A stretch of DNA of 30,229 nucleotides from a virus (IMGVR_UViG_3300031600_000017:1-30229), one strand, 5' to 3'. Positions 13,371-21,513 are shown, numbered from the stretch's first letter. Program-made: numbers and translations. The notes: generated from the sequence alone by a model not told the origin.

Positions 13371-16298
13371 TCATGGATCGAGCTCCCGCAGCCAATCGGG
13401 GATCGGTGAACCTCGGGAACCTGCCGCGGGAGGTTCACACCGAGGTTCACACGCGCAACGCTCTGACTTCACGGGGCTTTGTGAACCTTGTGAACCTTGT
13501 GAACCTTTTCCGGCATCATCCTTCGCATGTGCGTGCGCGCGCGTGTGCGTAAGGGTTGGGAGAGGTTCACAAGGTTCACAAGGTTCACATTTACCATTCC
13601 GATCAATGACTTGATTGTGTGAACCTCGGTTTTGGAGGTTCACACCGGAACCCCGAGGTTCACACGTGCCGGGCTCGCGCGCGCCCGATTGCGGCCGCGA
13701 CGGTTGCTCCGAGACCTTCAGCTGCCATTTGACCGCGCGCCGAAACGTGCCCGCCTGCACCAGACGGAGGGTCAGATCGCCCACCCGGAACACCCGGTCC
13801 CGCATCTTCTTGATGGCGATCCCGAAGCTGGTCTTCTGCGCGCGGTCCGTGTGGCCGGTGATGGGCGGCGCCGGATCACAGAACAAGGCCACGTCGAAAA
13901 GATCGGCCGCGCCCACCTCGGCGGTCCCGAAACGGTCCCACCAGGCGCCGATGAAGGCGCTCCAGCCCGCGCCCTCGCTGTCGGAGGCCTCCATCATCTC
14001 GTCGAGATTGCCGAGGAAGCCGGGAATGCACGCGACCTCGAGCACGCCGCCGACGACATGCGCCCAGTTCTCGAAGGAGCCGATGGTGCGCGCGCCGCGC
14101 GGCTTTCCGGCGGCGATCCACGCCTGGCAGAGCGTGAGGCAGGCGGCGACCAGCTTGGGGCGGTTCGCGCGCACCCACGTCATCAGATCGGGATGGCGAA
14201 AGCCGGTGCGCTGCCAGGGGCGCTCCTCGTGGGGGTCGAGCCGGATGCGCAGGAGGCGGCGCGCCATCTCGTTGGAGAACTCAGGGTTGTTGCCGGTGGC
14301 GATCCAGAGGCAGCGGATCGGCAGTCGCGCCATCTCGGAAGCGCCAAGGATCCGGTCCTCCCAGAAGGGCGCCGTCAGGGCGGCCGCGACGGCGGAGCTG
14401 TCGAGCTTGGCGCGCAGGTTGTCGATCAGCACGATGGCGGGGATCTGGCGCAGCTTGGCGGTGACGCGCTTGCGCCATTCGTCGTCGTCGCGCCCTTCGG
14501 TCATGACGCTCGCGCCCGAGCCAGTGAGGATGGTGGCAACGGCATCGACCATCAACGTGGCGCCGGAGCCAGGGCTGGGCTTCTCGATTAGGTGCAGCGG
14601 CGTCGGCCCGTCGATCATGCCGCGCAGGAAACCCAGCAGCAGAAGCGCGATCACATGGGCCATCTCGGCGGGGCCGACGAAGGGGAAGTCCCCGAGCAGA
14701 TCCTCGCACAGAAGGCTGCGCGCGGCCGCGATCTCGGCGACGGACGGCTTGGCCGGGATCGTGGGTACGACAAAGCCGGGCGTGGGGGCATAGAGGAGCC
14801 GCGCGTCGGGGTGATAGCCCGGCGTGGTCAGCAGCGTGCCGCCGCGACCGAATACCGGCGTGTTGACGATGCCCACCAGCACCGGCAGCGCCGGATCGGG
14901 CGTGGCCAGCACGGATTTGACAACGGCGATCGGTGGCGGGGCCGCGACCAGCTCGCCCTTGCCGTTCAGCTTCTTCCAGTGCGCCAGCCGCGCCAGCATG
15001 TGACGCAGCCGTTCCTCGGTGATCGCAGTGGCGACCGGGCGGCCCTCGTCGTCTGGCACCACCCATGTCGGCTGCCCGGCGAAACGGAACACCCACGGCG
15101 TCCGGTTGGAGGCCATGAGCAGGCTCCAGACCCGCTCGACGGAGCGGGCCAGATCGCCCTCATCGGCGCGCAAGGTGGGAATGGCCTCGCCGCTGCCCTG
15201 ATAATTGATCGGCCGGTGCTGCCCGATCAGCAGCGTGGGCTCGGCCTCGGTCATGGCCTCCGCGTCGGCGATCAGGGCGGCGATGGCCTCAGCCCCTTCG
15301 CGCAGCAGGAGGTCGTTGAAATCCTCGCCCGCCTCGGGCGGCAGGACGACGGCCACGTCGCGCCCCTGCGCGCGCAATCGCCGGGCGGCGGCCTCGGCAG
15401 CCCGCAGCCCGGCCCCGGAGGTGTCGTTGTCGGCCAGGATCAGCACGCGCCGGACGCCAGGCGGCAGATCGACCTGTTCAAGGCCCGACGTCGATAATGT
15501 AGCCCAGACCGGCAGATCGGGACATGCGGTCATCACCGCGAGGCCGGTCTCGATGCCTTCCGAGAGCGCCAGCCGATCGCCGTCGCCGAGCGCGGCCAGA
15601 CGCACTGCGCCGCCCGCTACCCGGCCCAGCATCTTCTTCGCCTTGTCGAGCGGCGCCTTGGTGACCGCCTCCTCATCGATGGCGAGGTAGCTGCGATGCA
15701 GGCCGATGACTGCGCCATCGCGATCGCGGACCTGTCCCAGCATGGCCGGATAGCCGGTCTTCGGCTCCCAATGGGCCAGGTCAGGGTGAAACAGGAGATC
15801 GGCTGCCTCAGGCACGGTCAGGCCGCGCCCCGTGAGATACTGCGCGACCGGGGTGCCCTCGATCGACGTTGCTGCCGTCAGGATATGCGCAATCTCGAGC
15901 GTGGGATCACGCTTCACTGGTGGGGGCGTCGGCGGTACACGGCGTTCCGGTGCGCCGGGCGCGATACCCGCCATGTCTGCCGCCTCGATGATCAGCGCGC
16001 GGCCGTCGAGCCCTGTCGCCTCCTCGATGGCGCTGATCGGGCCGCCGCCCAGATTGCCGTCGAAGTCGATCCAGTCGCCGGCATGCGCGCCGCGCAGGGT
16101 GATGACGCAGGAGCCGGTATTGCGCGGCGCATCTCCCCGGATGTTGGCGAGCCGCCATTCCTCGCCCGACTTGCGCCCGCGCGGAAAAAGGCGCGGCACC
16201 CAGACTTCAGCGGTCTCGCGCAGGCGAGCCACCACCAGATCGAGATCGTAGCGCAGGGGCTCGCCACCGAGCGGTTTGGCGTCGTTGAGGTCAAGCAA
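13371..16298 (-). CDS. TOPRIM DNA primase / helicase-like replication protein
   Basis: A 975 aa replication protein. Residues 1-110 resemble a zinc-free primase N-terminal region (WRLANIRGDAPRNTGSCVITLRG, GDWIDFDGNLGGGPISAI). Residues about 140-340 contain a TOPRIM domain with SEGIETGLAV (Glu247) and LADND (290-292). Residues about 480-800 look like an AAA+/SF3 helicase core, with PSPGSGATLM (574-583), where the usual Walker lysine is absent, PAIVLIDNL as Walker B and CLWIATGNNPEFSNEMARR. The last roughly 100 residues are low-complexity (CEP and GSQ triplets) because they are encoded by a repeat array. It overlaps the helicase gene stop by 8 nt and probably primes or initiates element replication. 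Confidence 0.88.
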   Translation of the reverse strand: MLDLNDAKPLGGEPLRYDLDLVVARLRETAEVWVPRLFPRGRKSGEEWRLANIRGDAPRNTGSCVITLRGAHAGDWIDFDGNLGGGPISAIEEATGLDGRALIIEAADMAGIAPGAPERRVPPTPPPVKRDPTLEIAHILTAATSIEGTPVAQYLTGRGLTVPEAADLLFHPDLAHWEPKTGYPAMLGQVRDRDGAVIGLHRSYLAIDEEAVTKAPLDKAKKMLGRVAGGAVRLAALGDGDRLALSEGIETGLAVMTACPDLPVWATLSTSGLEQVDLPPGVRRVLILADNDTSGAGLRAAEAAARRLRAQGRDVAVVLPPEAGEDFNDLLLREGAEAIAALIADAEAMTEAEPTLLIGQHRPINYQGSGEAIPTLRADEGDLARSVERVWSLLMASNRTPWVFRFAGQPTWVVPDDEGRPVATAITEERLRHMLARLAHWKKLNGKGELVAAPPPIAVVKSVLATPDPALPVLVGIVNTPVFGRGGTLLTTPGYHPDARLLYAPTPGFVVPTIPAKPSVAEIAAARSLLCEDLLGDFPFVGPAEMAHVIALLLLGFLRGMIDGPTPLHLIEKPSPGSGATLMVDAVATILTGSGASVMTEGRDDDEWRKRVTAKLRQIPAIVLIDNLRAKLDSSAVAAALTAPFWEDRILGASEMARLPIRCLWIATGNNPEFSNEMARRLLRIRLDPHEERPWQRTGFRHPDLMTWVRANRPKLVAACLTLCQAWIAAGKPRGARTIGSFENWAHVVGGVLEVACIPGFLGNLDEMMEASDSEGAGWSAFIGAWWDRFGTAEVGAADLFDVALFCDPAPPITGHTDRAQKTSFGIAIKKMRDRVFRVGDLTLRLVQAGTFRRAVKWQLKVSEQPSRPQSGAREPGTCEPRGSGVNLQNRGSHNQVIDRNGKCEPCEPCEPLPTLTHTRAHAHAKDDAGKGSQGSQGSQSPVKSERCACEPRCEPPAAGSRGSPIPDWLRELDP
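13405..13664. repeat. Eleven-copy GGTTCACA iteron array within the primase 3' end; candidate replication origin
   Basis: Exact GGTTCACA occurs at 13432, 13444, 13564, 13573, 13582, 13637 and 13657. Its complement TGTGAACC occurs at 13480, 13489, 13498 and 13618. A near copy, GGTGAACC, is at 13405. Three tandem copies at 9-bp pitch on each side (13480-13506 and 13563-13589) make a perfect 27-bp inverted repeat with a 56-bp spacer. The spacer holds a 28-bp strictly alternating purine-pyrimidine tract (13524-13551). Iteron arrays beside initiator genes are hallmarks of phage and plasmid origins. That this one is an origin is an inference. Confidence 0.85.
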
Positions 16299-17574
16299 GG
16301 ATCACCAGACCTTTCTCGGCCCGCGTGATCGCGGTGTAGAGCCAGCGGTTGCGGTCGGCGGCGGTGCGCCCGAACCCGTCGTCGAAGACGACGACGTTCT
16401 CCCATTGCGAGCCCTGGGACTTGTGGCAGGTGATGGCGTAGCCCCAGCTGGACTCGATCAGCCCGCGCCGGATCTGCCATTCCCGCCGCCCGCGCTCGGG
16501 ATCGAAGGCGACATGATCGGCGTATTCGCCGCGCCAGAAACTCTGCCGCCCACCGATGCTGATCCCGTCCTCGGTCTCGACCATGGCGCTGAAGGCGAAG
16601 GCGTCGTCCGGATCCTGCCGCACCTCGGTGAGGGTCAGGAACATGCCGTTGATCAATCCGAGATCGTGGCGGTTCTTCAGGCAGATGATCTTCTCGCCGT
16701 GGCCTGTCGGAAAATCGGCGCCGAACCCGGCCGCGCGCTTTATGGCGGTGTTCAGCCAGCGCCGCGTCGCGTTGGTGCCGCAGATCACCTGGCCGCCCTG
16801 CAGCATCTGCCCGGGGCCGATCTCGTGGCGCGACATCTTCCAGACATGGTCGTCATGCGCGCCGGGAGGGATCGGCAGCCCCTCGCGAGCCAGCGTCGCG
16901 AGCCGCAGGATGGCGCTGTCGCCCGCCTGGCGATGCACCTCGGTCAGCATCACGTCCGGTGCGGTCTCGGTGAAGAAGCCCGTGCCCTTCACGGGCGGCA
17001 GCTGGCCCGGATCGCCCAGCACCAGAATCGGCTTGCCGAAGGCCATGAGATCGCGGGCCATCTCCTCGCCCACCATCGAAACCTCGTCGAGGACCAGCAG
17101 GTCCGCGTCGCGCAGGATCGACTGCTCGTTGATCAGGAACTTCGGCTGGTGGATGTCCTCGAGCCGCAACTCGAGCTGGGCGATGCGCGTCATCGCGAAG
17201 CCGCGCTCGGCCGGACCCATGCGCGGCAGGTCGCGCCGCAGCGCCGCCAGATCCTCGGTCGCGCGCGCGATTTCCTCGGGGGTCGCCTCGGAGACCCGGT
17301 AGATCAGGCTGTGAATGGTCTGGGCGGGCGTGCCCTTGCGCGTCATGACGAGCGCCGCCTTGCCGGTGAAGGCCGCGAAGAGTACCCCGCCAAGCCCGCC
17401 CGGGGTCATGGGCTCCAGCCCCAGCGCCTCGATCGCCATTGCGGTGATGGTGGTCTTGCCGGTCCCGGCATAGCCGAACAGTCGGAAGATCTGCTGGTCG
17501 TGCCGCCGCGTCTCGTACCAGTCGCGGATTGCGGCGATGGCGCGGCCCTGGGTATCAGAAAGGGTGATGGTCAT
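16291..17574 (-). CDS. SF1 DNA helicase, RecD2/Dda-like
   Basis: A 427 aa helicase with the full SF1 motif set. Motif I is GYAGTGKTT (34-42), motif II LLVLDEVSMVG (Asp163-Glu164), motif III LGDPGQLPPV, motif V YAITCHKSQGSQWENVVVF and motif VI RWLYTAITRAEKGL. It is short for RecD2 and close in size to phage Dda-type helicases, which unwind DNA 5' to 3' at forks and in recombination. Its ATG overlaps the nuclease stop (ATGA) and its stop overlaps the primase start, so nuclease, helicase and primase are translated together. Confidence 0.93.
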   Translation of the reverse strand: MTITLSDTQGRAIAAIRDWYETRRHDQQIFRLFGYAGTGKTTITAMAIEALGLEPMTPGGLGGVLFAAFTGKAALVMTRKGTPAQTIHSLIYRVSEATPEEIARATEDLAALRRDLPRMGPAERGFAMTRIAQLELRLEDIHQPKFLINEQSILRDADLLVLDEVSMVGEEMARDLMAFGKPILVLGDPGQLPPVKGTGFFTETAPDVMLTEVHRQAGDSAILRLATLAREGLPIPPGAHDDHVWKMSRHEIGPGQMLQGGQVICGTNATRRWLNTAIKRAAGFGADFPTGHGEKIICLKNRHDLGLINGMFLTLTEVRQDPDDAFAFSAMVETEDGISIGGRQSFWRGEYADHVAFDPERGRREWQIRRGLIESSWGYAITCHKSQGSQWENVVVFDDGFGRTAADRNRWLYTAITRAEKGLVILA

Positions 17575-18344
17575 GCGCGGTCCTCCCAGCAGCGGGTTGC
17601 GAACGGGCAGAACCGGCAGAGATAGAAGTCAGGGCTGGTCGCGATGCGGGGCAGCAGATCGCCCGCGTCGGCGGCACGCAGCACGTCGACCGCCTTGTCC
17701 GACAGCGCCTGCGCGGCAGCGGGATCGAACGGCACGTGCTCGTGGTAGAGCTCGCAGGTGTCCTTGTTCAGCGCGGTGAAGAGCGCGGACCCGAGGCCCA
17801 TGTAGGCCATGTAGATCTGCATCTGGCCGAAATAGACGGGCTTGGAGAGCTGCACGCCCTTCTTCGCCGTGTCCGACCAGGAGGACGCTTTCAGCGCCTT
17901 GTGTTCCCAGAGAACGGGCCATTCGAGGCCGATCTCCGGGCCATCGACGATCACGCCGTCCACATGGCCGCGAATGCGCCCGCCCGCCGTCTCGAAACCG
18001 AACTGGCCGCCAGCTTGCGTCTGCGTGCGCAGATCGAACCCGGCCTGCCGGAGCCAGCTGATCGCCAGATCCTCGAAGACATGCCCGGCCGCGAAGATGC
18101 GAAGAACGCGCCCCTCGAAATCTTTGCCGGGATCGGGCGGCGTGTGGGTGACCTCGTAGACCAGCCGCCGCGCGCAGGGCTCGCCGATGCGGCTGGCGCC
18201 AAGATAGTCACGCGGGCGATGCCCCTCGCGTTCGGCAACCAGCGCAGCGTCGATGTGGCGGTTGATCCGCGCCGCGAGGGGTTCGGGGTCCGAGGCGTCG
18301 CGACCGTAGACGAAGCCCGACCCGTGATTGAAATCTACCAGCAT
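17571..18344 (-). CDS. PD-(D/E)XK exonuclease with Fe-S cysteines, Cas4/RecB-like
   Basis: A 257 aa nuclease. Residues showing the fold are Glu91 (GHVFED), Asp129 (GHVDGVIVD) and the EHK motif at 147-149 (LWEHKALK), followed by QMQIYMAYMG, the RecB-type motif III helix. Cys57 plus Cys243, Cys246 and Cys252 (LCRFCPFATRC) are arranged like the four cysteines that hold an Fe-S cluster in Cas4 and AddB. The start at 18344 has a GAGGGGG box and lies 10 nt after the previous stop. There is no CRISPR array or cas1/cas2 nearby, so this is a phage recombination/processing nuclease and not adaptation machinery. Confidence 0.88.
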   Translation of the reverse strand: MLVDFNHGSGFVYGRDASDPEPLAARINRHIDAALVAEREGHRPRDYLGASRIGEPCARRLVYEVTHTPPDPGKDFEGRVLRIFAAGHVFEDLAISWLRQAGFDLRTQTQAGGQFGFETAGGRIRGHVDGVIVDGPEIGLEWPVLWEHKALKASSWSDTAKKGVQLSKPVYFGQMQIYMAYMGLGSALFTALNKDTCELYHEHVPFDPAAAQALSDKAVDVLRAADAGDLLPRIATSPDFYLCRFCPFATRCWEDRA

Positions 18345-18354
18345 CCGCACCCCC

Positions 18355-18783
18355 TCAGAACGGCACGTCGCCATTGTCGGACTGGCGCTGCATCGAGGCC
18401 TGAAAGCCGTCCACGCAGGCCTCGATCACGCGGTCGATGTCCGCGGCCGGGCGGTCGAAGAAGGGCTCCATCAGGCCCATCTCCGTCAGCGCCTCGGCGA
18501 GCATCCGGCGGGCCTCCACGATGGCGCGCGTCTCCATGTCGGTCTTGTCGATCATGCCGTGGTTCCTTTTGGCGTTGGCCGAGCCCGCCATCAGGCAAGC
18601 CATCGAGCAGAAGCGGTAATGAGGATGGCGGTCCCAGCGCAGGCCATGGCAGTAGCCGAAGCCCCGAGCTTCACGGCCGCACTGGGCGCAGGGCACGCGC
18701 CGGGCGAGGTCCGCGCGCGAAGGAGGGCTCCGCCCGTTCGCGGCTGAAACGCTCCCACGGAGCCTTTCCGAGACGCCGCTCAC
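18355..18783 (-). CDS. Zinc-ribbon hypothetical protein (DUF6511-like)
   Basis: A 142 aa protein with GTG start overlapping the previous stop (GTGA). Residues about 30-65, CAQCGREARGFGYCHGLRWDRHPHYRFCSMAC, carry CxxC...C...CxxxC cysteines typical of a small zinc ribbon. The C-terminal half is helical and acidic (ETRAIVEARRMLAEALTEMGLMEPFFDRPAADIDRVIEACVDG). I associate it with DUF6511 from memory. The function is unknown, and nucleic-acid binding is plausible. A longer frame reading upstream overlaps the neighbouring gene and looks like a shadow, so the GTG start is preferred. Confidence 0.75.
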   Translation of the reverse strand: MSGVSERLRGSVSAANGRSPPSRADLARRVPCAQCGREARGFGYCHGLRWDRHPHYRFCSMACLMAGSANAKRNHGMIDKTDMETRAIVEARRMLAEALTEMGLMEPFFDRPAADIDRVIEACVDGFQASMQRQSDNGDVPF

Positions 18784-19013
18784 CCCATGAGCAGCAGGTC
18801 CAGCGCGTCGCGTTCCTCCTTGTCCGGCGCGGCGGTCCGGCGCTCGGAGGACAGCACGATGAACCGGCTGATGGCGTTCGAAGCCATGCATTCCAGATCG
18901 CGCCGGGTCAGGCTGGCGATGGGACGGTCGAGACGCCCGCGCGCCTCGAGCCAGCGCCCCATCGCCAGTGCCGCCTCCGTGGTGACATGCGCCTGCCATT
19001 CGTCCGGGCTCAC
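18780..19013 (-). CDS. Small hypothetical protein, GTG start
   Basis: A 77 aa protein reading VSPDEWQAHVTTEAALAMGRWLEARGRLDRPIASL... and ending KEERDALDLLLMG. GTG at 19013 overlaps the SSB-like gene's stop (GTGA), and its own stop overlaps the next GTG in the same way, which makes a chain of coupled genes. LTRRDLECMASNAISRFIVLSSER is an amphipathic helical segment. No family is recognised. Upstream residues in the same frame are shadow sequence of the SSB-like gene and are excluded. Confidence 0.75.
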   Translation of the reverse strand: MSPDEWQAHVTTEAALAMGRWLEARGRLDRPIASLTRRDLECMASNAISRFIVLSSERRTAAPDKEERDALDLLLMG

Positions 19014-19735
19014 GGGTTCAGCCAGGCCGGGCCGTTGCCGGGTTTGGCAGTGGGCTGGCTCTGGGTGGCGGGCTGGGCGGGAGCCGACGGAGCGCCCCAG
19101 GCAGGTGCCGCGGGCGCGGTGGCCGCCTGCGGCTGACCCCAGGCCGGGGTCGCGGGCTGCGCGGGCGCGGCGGCTGGCCGGGGCTTGTTCGACGGCTGTG
19201 CGGGCACGGGCTCGCCCGCCATCACCTTCTGCCACTCGGGCGCCGTGGGCAGCACGACATGGTCGAGCTTGTTGGCGTCCTTGTAGGCGGGGTTGCGGCT
19301 CGGCTCGATCTGGATCTTGGCCACGAAGCTGATCCCGTCGAGATCGGCGAGCCCGCGCAGCACACGCTTGGCCTTCGCCGCCTCGCTCATGTCCTCGGGG
19401 TTCAGCCCCAGCGCGCTGTCGATCATCGCGCGGAAGGTCGATTTCGAGATCTTCCAGCCGATCGACTGGCCCTGCTCGTCGAGCTTGCCGCCCTGCACGG
19501 TGAAGTTCTGCCAGAACTTGCGCCGGGCATGCGGGCCCTCGGCGACGGTGAACTCGGCATCGAGCATCAGCACGTCGCTGCCGGGCTGGTTCGAGGCCTT
19601 GAGCAGCCCGCGATCCGCGTCGCCCGTCCCGTCGGTGCCGCCCTTGCGCAGAGTCATCACCAGCTTGGCGAAGGTGCCGTCGGGGAGCAGGTCGCCGGAC
19701 TGTTGCGGCTCCACGTCGTTCATGTCGAAGGTCAT
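19010..19735 (-). CDS. Single-stranded DNA-binding-like protein (DUF669-type)
   Basis: A 241 aa protein. Residues 1-165 are a compact beta-rich domain, with GTFAKLVMTLRKGG, SDVLMLDAEFTVAEGPHARRKFWQNFTVQGG and ISFVAKIQIEPSRNPAYKDANKL, resembling DUF669-like proteins that replace SSB in many phages. Residues about 175-241 are a disordered Pro/Ala/Gln tail with repeated PAWG and a terminal PAWLNP, like the protein-interaction tail of SSBs. It directly follows the Sak4-like annealase gene, the usual partner. AAAGGA lies seven bases before the ATG. The assignment rests on pattern and context. Confidence 0.7.
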   Translation of the reverse strand: MTFDMNDVEPQQSGDLLPDGTFAKLVMTLRKGGTDGTGDADRGLLKASNQPGSDVLMLDAEFTVAEGPHARRKFWQNFTVQGGKLDEQGQSIGWKISKSTFRAMIDSALGLNPEDMSEAAKAKRVLRGLADLDGISFVAKIQIEPSRNPAYKDANKLDHVVLPTAPEWQKVMAGEPVPAQPSNKPRPAAAPAQPATPAWGQPQAATAPAAPAWGAPSAPAQPATQSQPTAKPGNGPAWLNP

Positions 19736-19739
19736 GTCG

Positions 19740-20594
19740 TCATCCTTTCCGGGGTTGGTTGATCTTGGTGAGCAGCGCGCCGAGATCGGGCGGCTCGGTC
19801 ATGTCGAGCCTGCCGCTGCGGTCCTTGGCCGGCAGGCCGAACGGATTGCCGGACTGGCAGACGAGGCGGCGCGCATTGCCCTTGTCGGGATCGTGCCGCC
19901 AGGTCGGGGGCGCATCGGGGCCCGCACCGGGATCCTGCGTGAACAGGCTCATCGTCAGCACCTGGTCGACGATGCCGGGCAACTCGCGGGCGACCTTTCC
20001 GCCGTCCATCTGCGGCTGCCAGGTCACCCGGTTCATGTCGTCGACGACCTTCTCGAGAATGCCGACGAAGATGACGGTGCGGCCGGGTGCATGCTGAAGG
20101 TGCTTCAGGAGCCCGATAACCTCGCGCGCCAGAAGCCCGTAGGCGCCGCGCGTGTCCGGTTTGCCGGTGCGTTCCGACAGAGCCTCGGGCCGGGTCTTGG
20201 CCCATGCCATGGCCTGACGCGTTAGATCCGTGATGCTGTCGACGAAGATGATGCGCTTGGTGTCGATCTTCTCGGCCAGCTCGGGATGCTGCGCCCGGAG
20301 ATGCGCGTGGTGCGCCTCCGAGAAATGCTCCTCGGGCTGGGTGGCAGGGTTCGCGCCGCCGATCAGGCAGGCGATGTCCACCGCATCGGAGAAGCGGCGG
20401 ATCGGGATGCTGTCGCCCGGCCAGTCCTGGACGGACTTGAGGCCCGCCTCCAGATCGATGCAGAGCGTCTCGGCGGGCGGCAGGGTCTTCAGCAGCGTGG
20501 TCTTGCCCGCGCCACTCGGCCCAAACAGCGCCATAGTGGTCTTGCCCTGCGCCTCACGCAGCCGGTCGTCGGCGGAGATGATGCGCAGGCTCAT
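19740..20594 (-). CDS. Sak4-like RecA-fold single-strand annealing ATPase
   Basis: A 284 aa P-loop ATPase. Walker A is GPSGAGKTT (25-33) and Walker B is KRIIFVDSITD (Asp119). RGAYGLLAREVIGLLKHLQHAPGRTVIFVG is typical of the short RecA-like Sak4 family, which anneals single strands in phage recombination with the help of a phage SSB, here the next gene. Length and motif order fit the family. The start overlaps the upstream stop (ATGA). Confidence 0.88.
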   Translation of the reverse strand: MSLRIISADDRLREAQGKTTMALFGPSGAGKTTLLKTLPPAETLCIDLEAGLKSVQDWPGDSIPIRRFSDAVDIACLIGGANPATQPEEHFSEAHHAHLRAQHPELAEKIDTKRIIFVDSITDLTRQAMAWAKTRPEALSERTGKPDTRGAYGLLAREVIGLLKHLQHAPGRTVIFVGILEKVVDDMNRVTWQPQMDGGKVARELPGIVDQVLTMSLFTQDPGAGPDAPPTWRHDPDKGNARRLVCQSGNPFGLPAKDRSGRLDMTEPPDLGALLTKINQPRKG

Positions 20595-21124
20595 TGATCG
20601 CCCCCCTGCGGGACGATCTCGATCTTCAGCGTGCCGGGCCGGACCGTGCGCGCGGGCTCGAAACCGGCGCGGATGGCATCGGGCCAGGCGGCGTATTTAC
20701 GCTCGGGCACCTTGAACCCGATGTCGACATACTGCGCGGGATCGTCCCCGGCGGCGCGGATGCGCTCGACCATGGCCGCGAGGCGATCCTGATCCCAGTC
20801 GACCCGTTTGGGCAGATCGGCGACCACGGTGAAATCGCCGTCGTCGAAGCGGATCGTGCCTGTGTCCTTGCCTGCGGCCTGCCGTTCCTCGGCGGCGCGG
20901 GTGGCGTAGCGGACCGTCAGTGCGCCATCGAGGCGGGCCTTCGCGGCCTTGTCGCGCTTGATGCGCTCGTCCACATCGCGCTGCAGGATGGCCAGCAACT
21001 CGACGGGCAGCTGGGCGATATCCTGCAAGCCGAGGCCCGGCAGGTCATCGACGGTGGGGGTGTTCGCGGGGAACGGCATGTAAGGGTCTCCATGATCGGC
21101 AAAAAGGGATTGGAAGGCGGTCAT
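20591..21124 (-). CDS. Hypothetical protein of the early operon
   Basis: A 177 aa protein, MTAFQSLFADHGDPYMPFPANTP..., with DVDERIKRDKAAKARLDGALTVRYATRAAEERQAAGKDTGTIRF, a long charged helix, then a beta-rich C-terminal part (FTVVADLPKRVDWDQ, TLKIEIVPQG). It shows no catalytic motif. The ATG at 21124 overlaps the previous stop (TGATG), and its stop overlaps the annealase start. The position directly before the annealase, together with the coiled helix, suggests an accessory recombination protein, but this is only a guess from context. Confidence 0.8.
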   Translation of the reverse strand: MTAFQSLFADHGDPYMPFPANTPTVDDLPGLGLQDIAQLPVELLAILQRDVDERIKRDKAAKARLDGALTVRYATRAAEERQAAGKDTGTIRFDDGDFTVVADLPKRVDWDQDRLAAMVERIRAAGDDPAQYVDIGFKVPERKYAAWPDAIRAGFEPARTVRPGTLKIEIVPQGGDQ

Positions 21125-21513
21125 CACGCGGCAGCCCGACCACTCGAACCGGTGGCGTGGTCGGGCTGCCCCTGCTCGGCGAGCAGAAGCGCGGACAGCG
21201 AGACGGCTGCGGCCTTCGGCTTGGGGCGGGCGACGGCGATGTAGGCGAACTGGTCGGGGCCCGTGCGCTCCTGCACCAGGTGCACGAGACCCTGTTCGGC
21301 GGCCCAGAAGGCGCGCGACCCGATCCGGGCCAGTTCCGCGCGCTGCTGATCCGGCAACCGGGCGAACATCGGGAAGATGTCGAGAACCAGAAAGCCGCGA
21401 TGGTATTCCAGCCGGTCGCCCGGCACGGCCTGCGCCACCCAGGCGCAGAACTCGATCTCGGTGAGCGGTCGGCGGGCGCGGACCGTGATGAAGGGGGTGG
21501 TGCCCATGAACAT
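21124..21513 (-). CDS. Hypothetical protein of the early operon
   Basis: A 129 aa protein, MFMGTTPFITVRARRPLTEIEFCAWVAQAVPGDRLEYHRGFLVLDIFP..., followed by RLPDQQRAELARIGSRAFWAAEQGLVHLVQERTGPDQFAYIAVAR and an Ala-rich tail. GGAGGAG stands before two in-frame ATGs two codons apart, and I keep the first. No family is recognised beyond frequent occurrence in such operons. It lies 22 nt after the sigma-factor gene and is coupled to the next gene. Confidence 0.75.
   Translation of the reverse strand: MFMGTTPFITVRARRPLTEIEFCAWVAQAVPGDRLEYHRGFLVLDIFPMFARLPDQQRAELARIGSRAFWAAEQGLVHLVQERTGPDQFAYIAVARPKPKAAAVSLSALLLAEQGQPDHATGSSGRAAA

Noticed and set aside
13480-13589. Regular short repeats that could be a CRISPR array
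   Set aside because: The units are 8-9 bp, are directly abutting within triplets, and occur in both orientations, with no 25-40 bp repeats or unique spacers. No cas1/cas2 genes are present, and the Cas4-like nuclease fits a phage recombination operon.
18784-18999. N-terminal extension of the zinc-ribbon gene to 18999
   Set aside because: The extension overlaps the 77 aa gene in another frame and is Arg/His/Gly-rich shadow sequence. The GTG overlapping the preceding stop gives a compact gene consistent with its neighbours.
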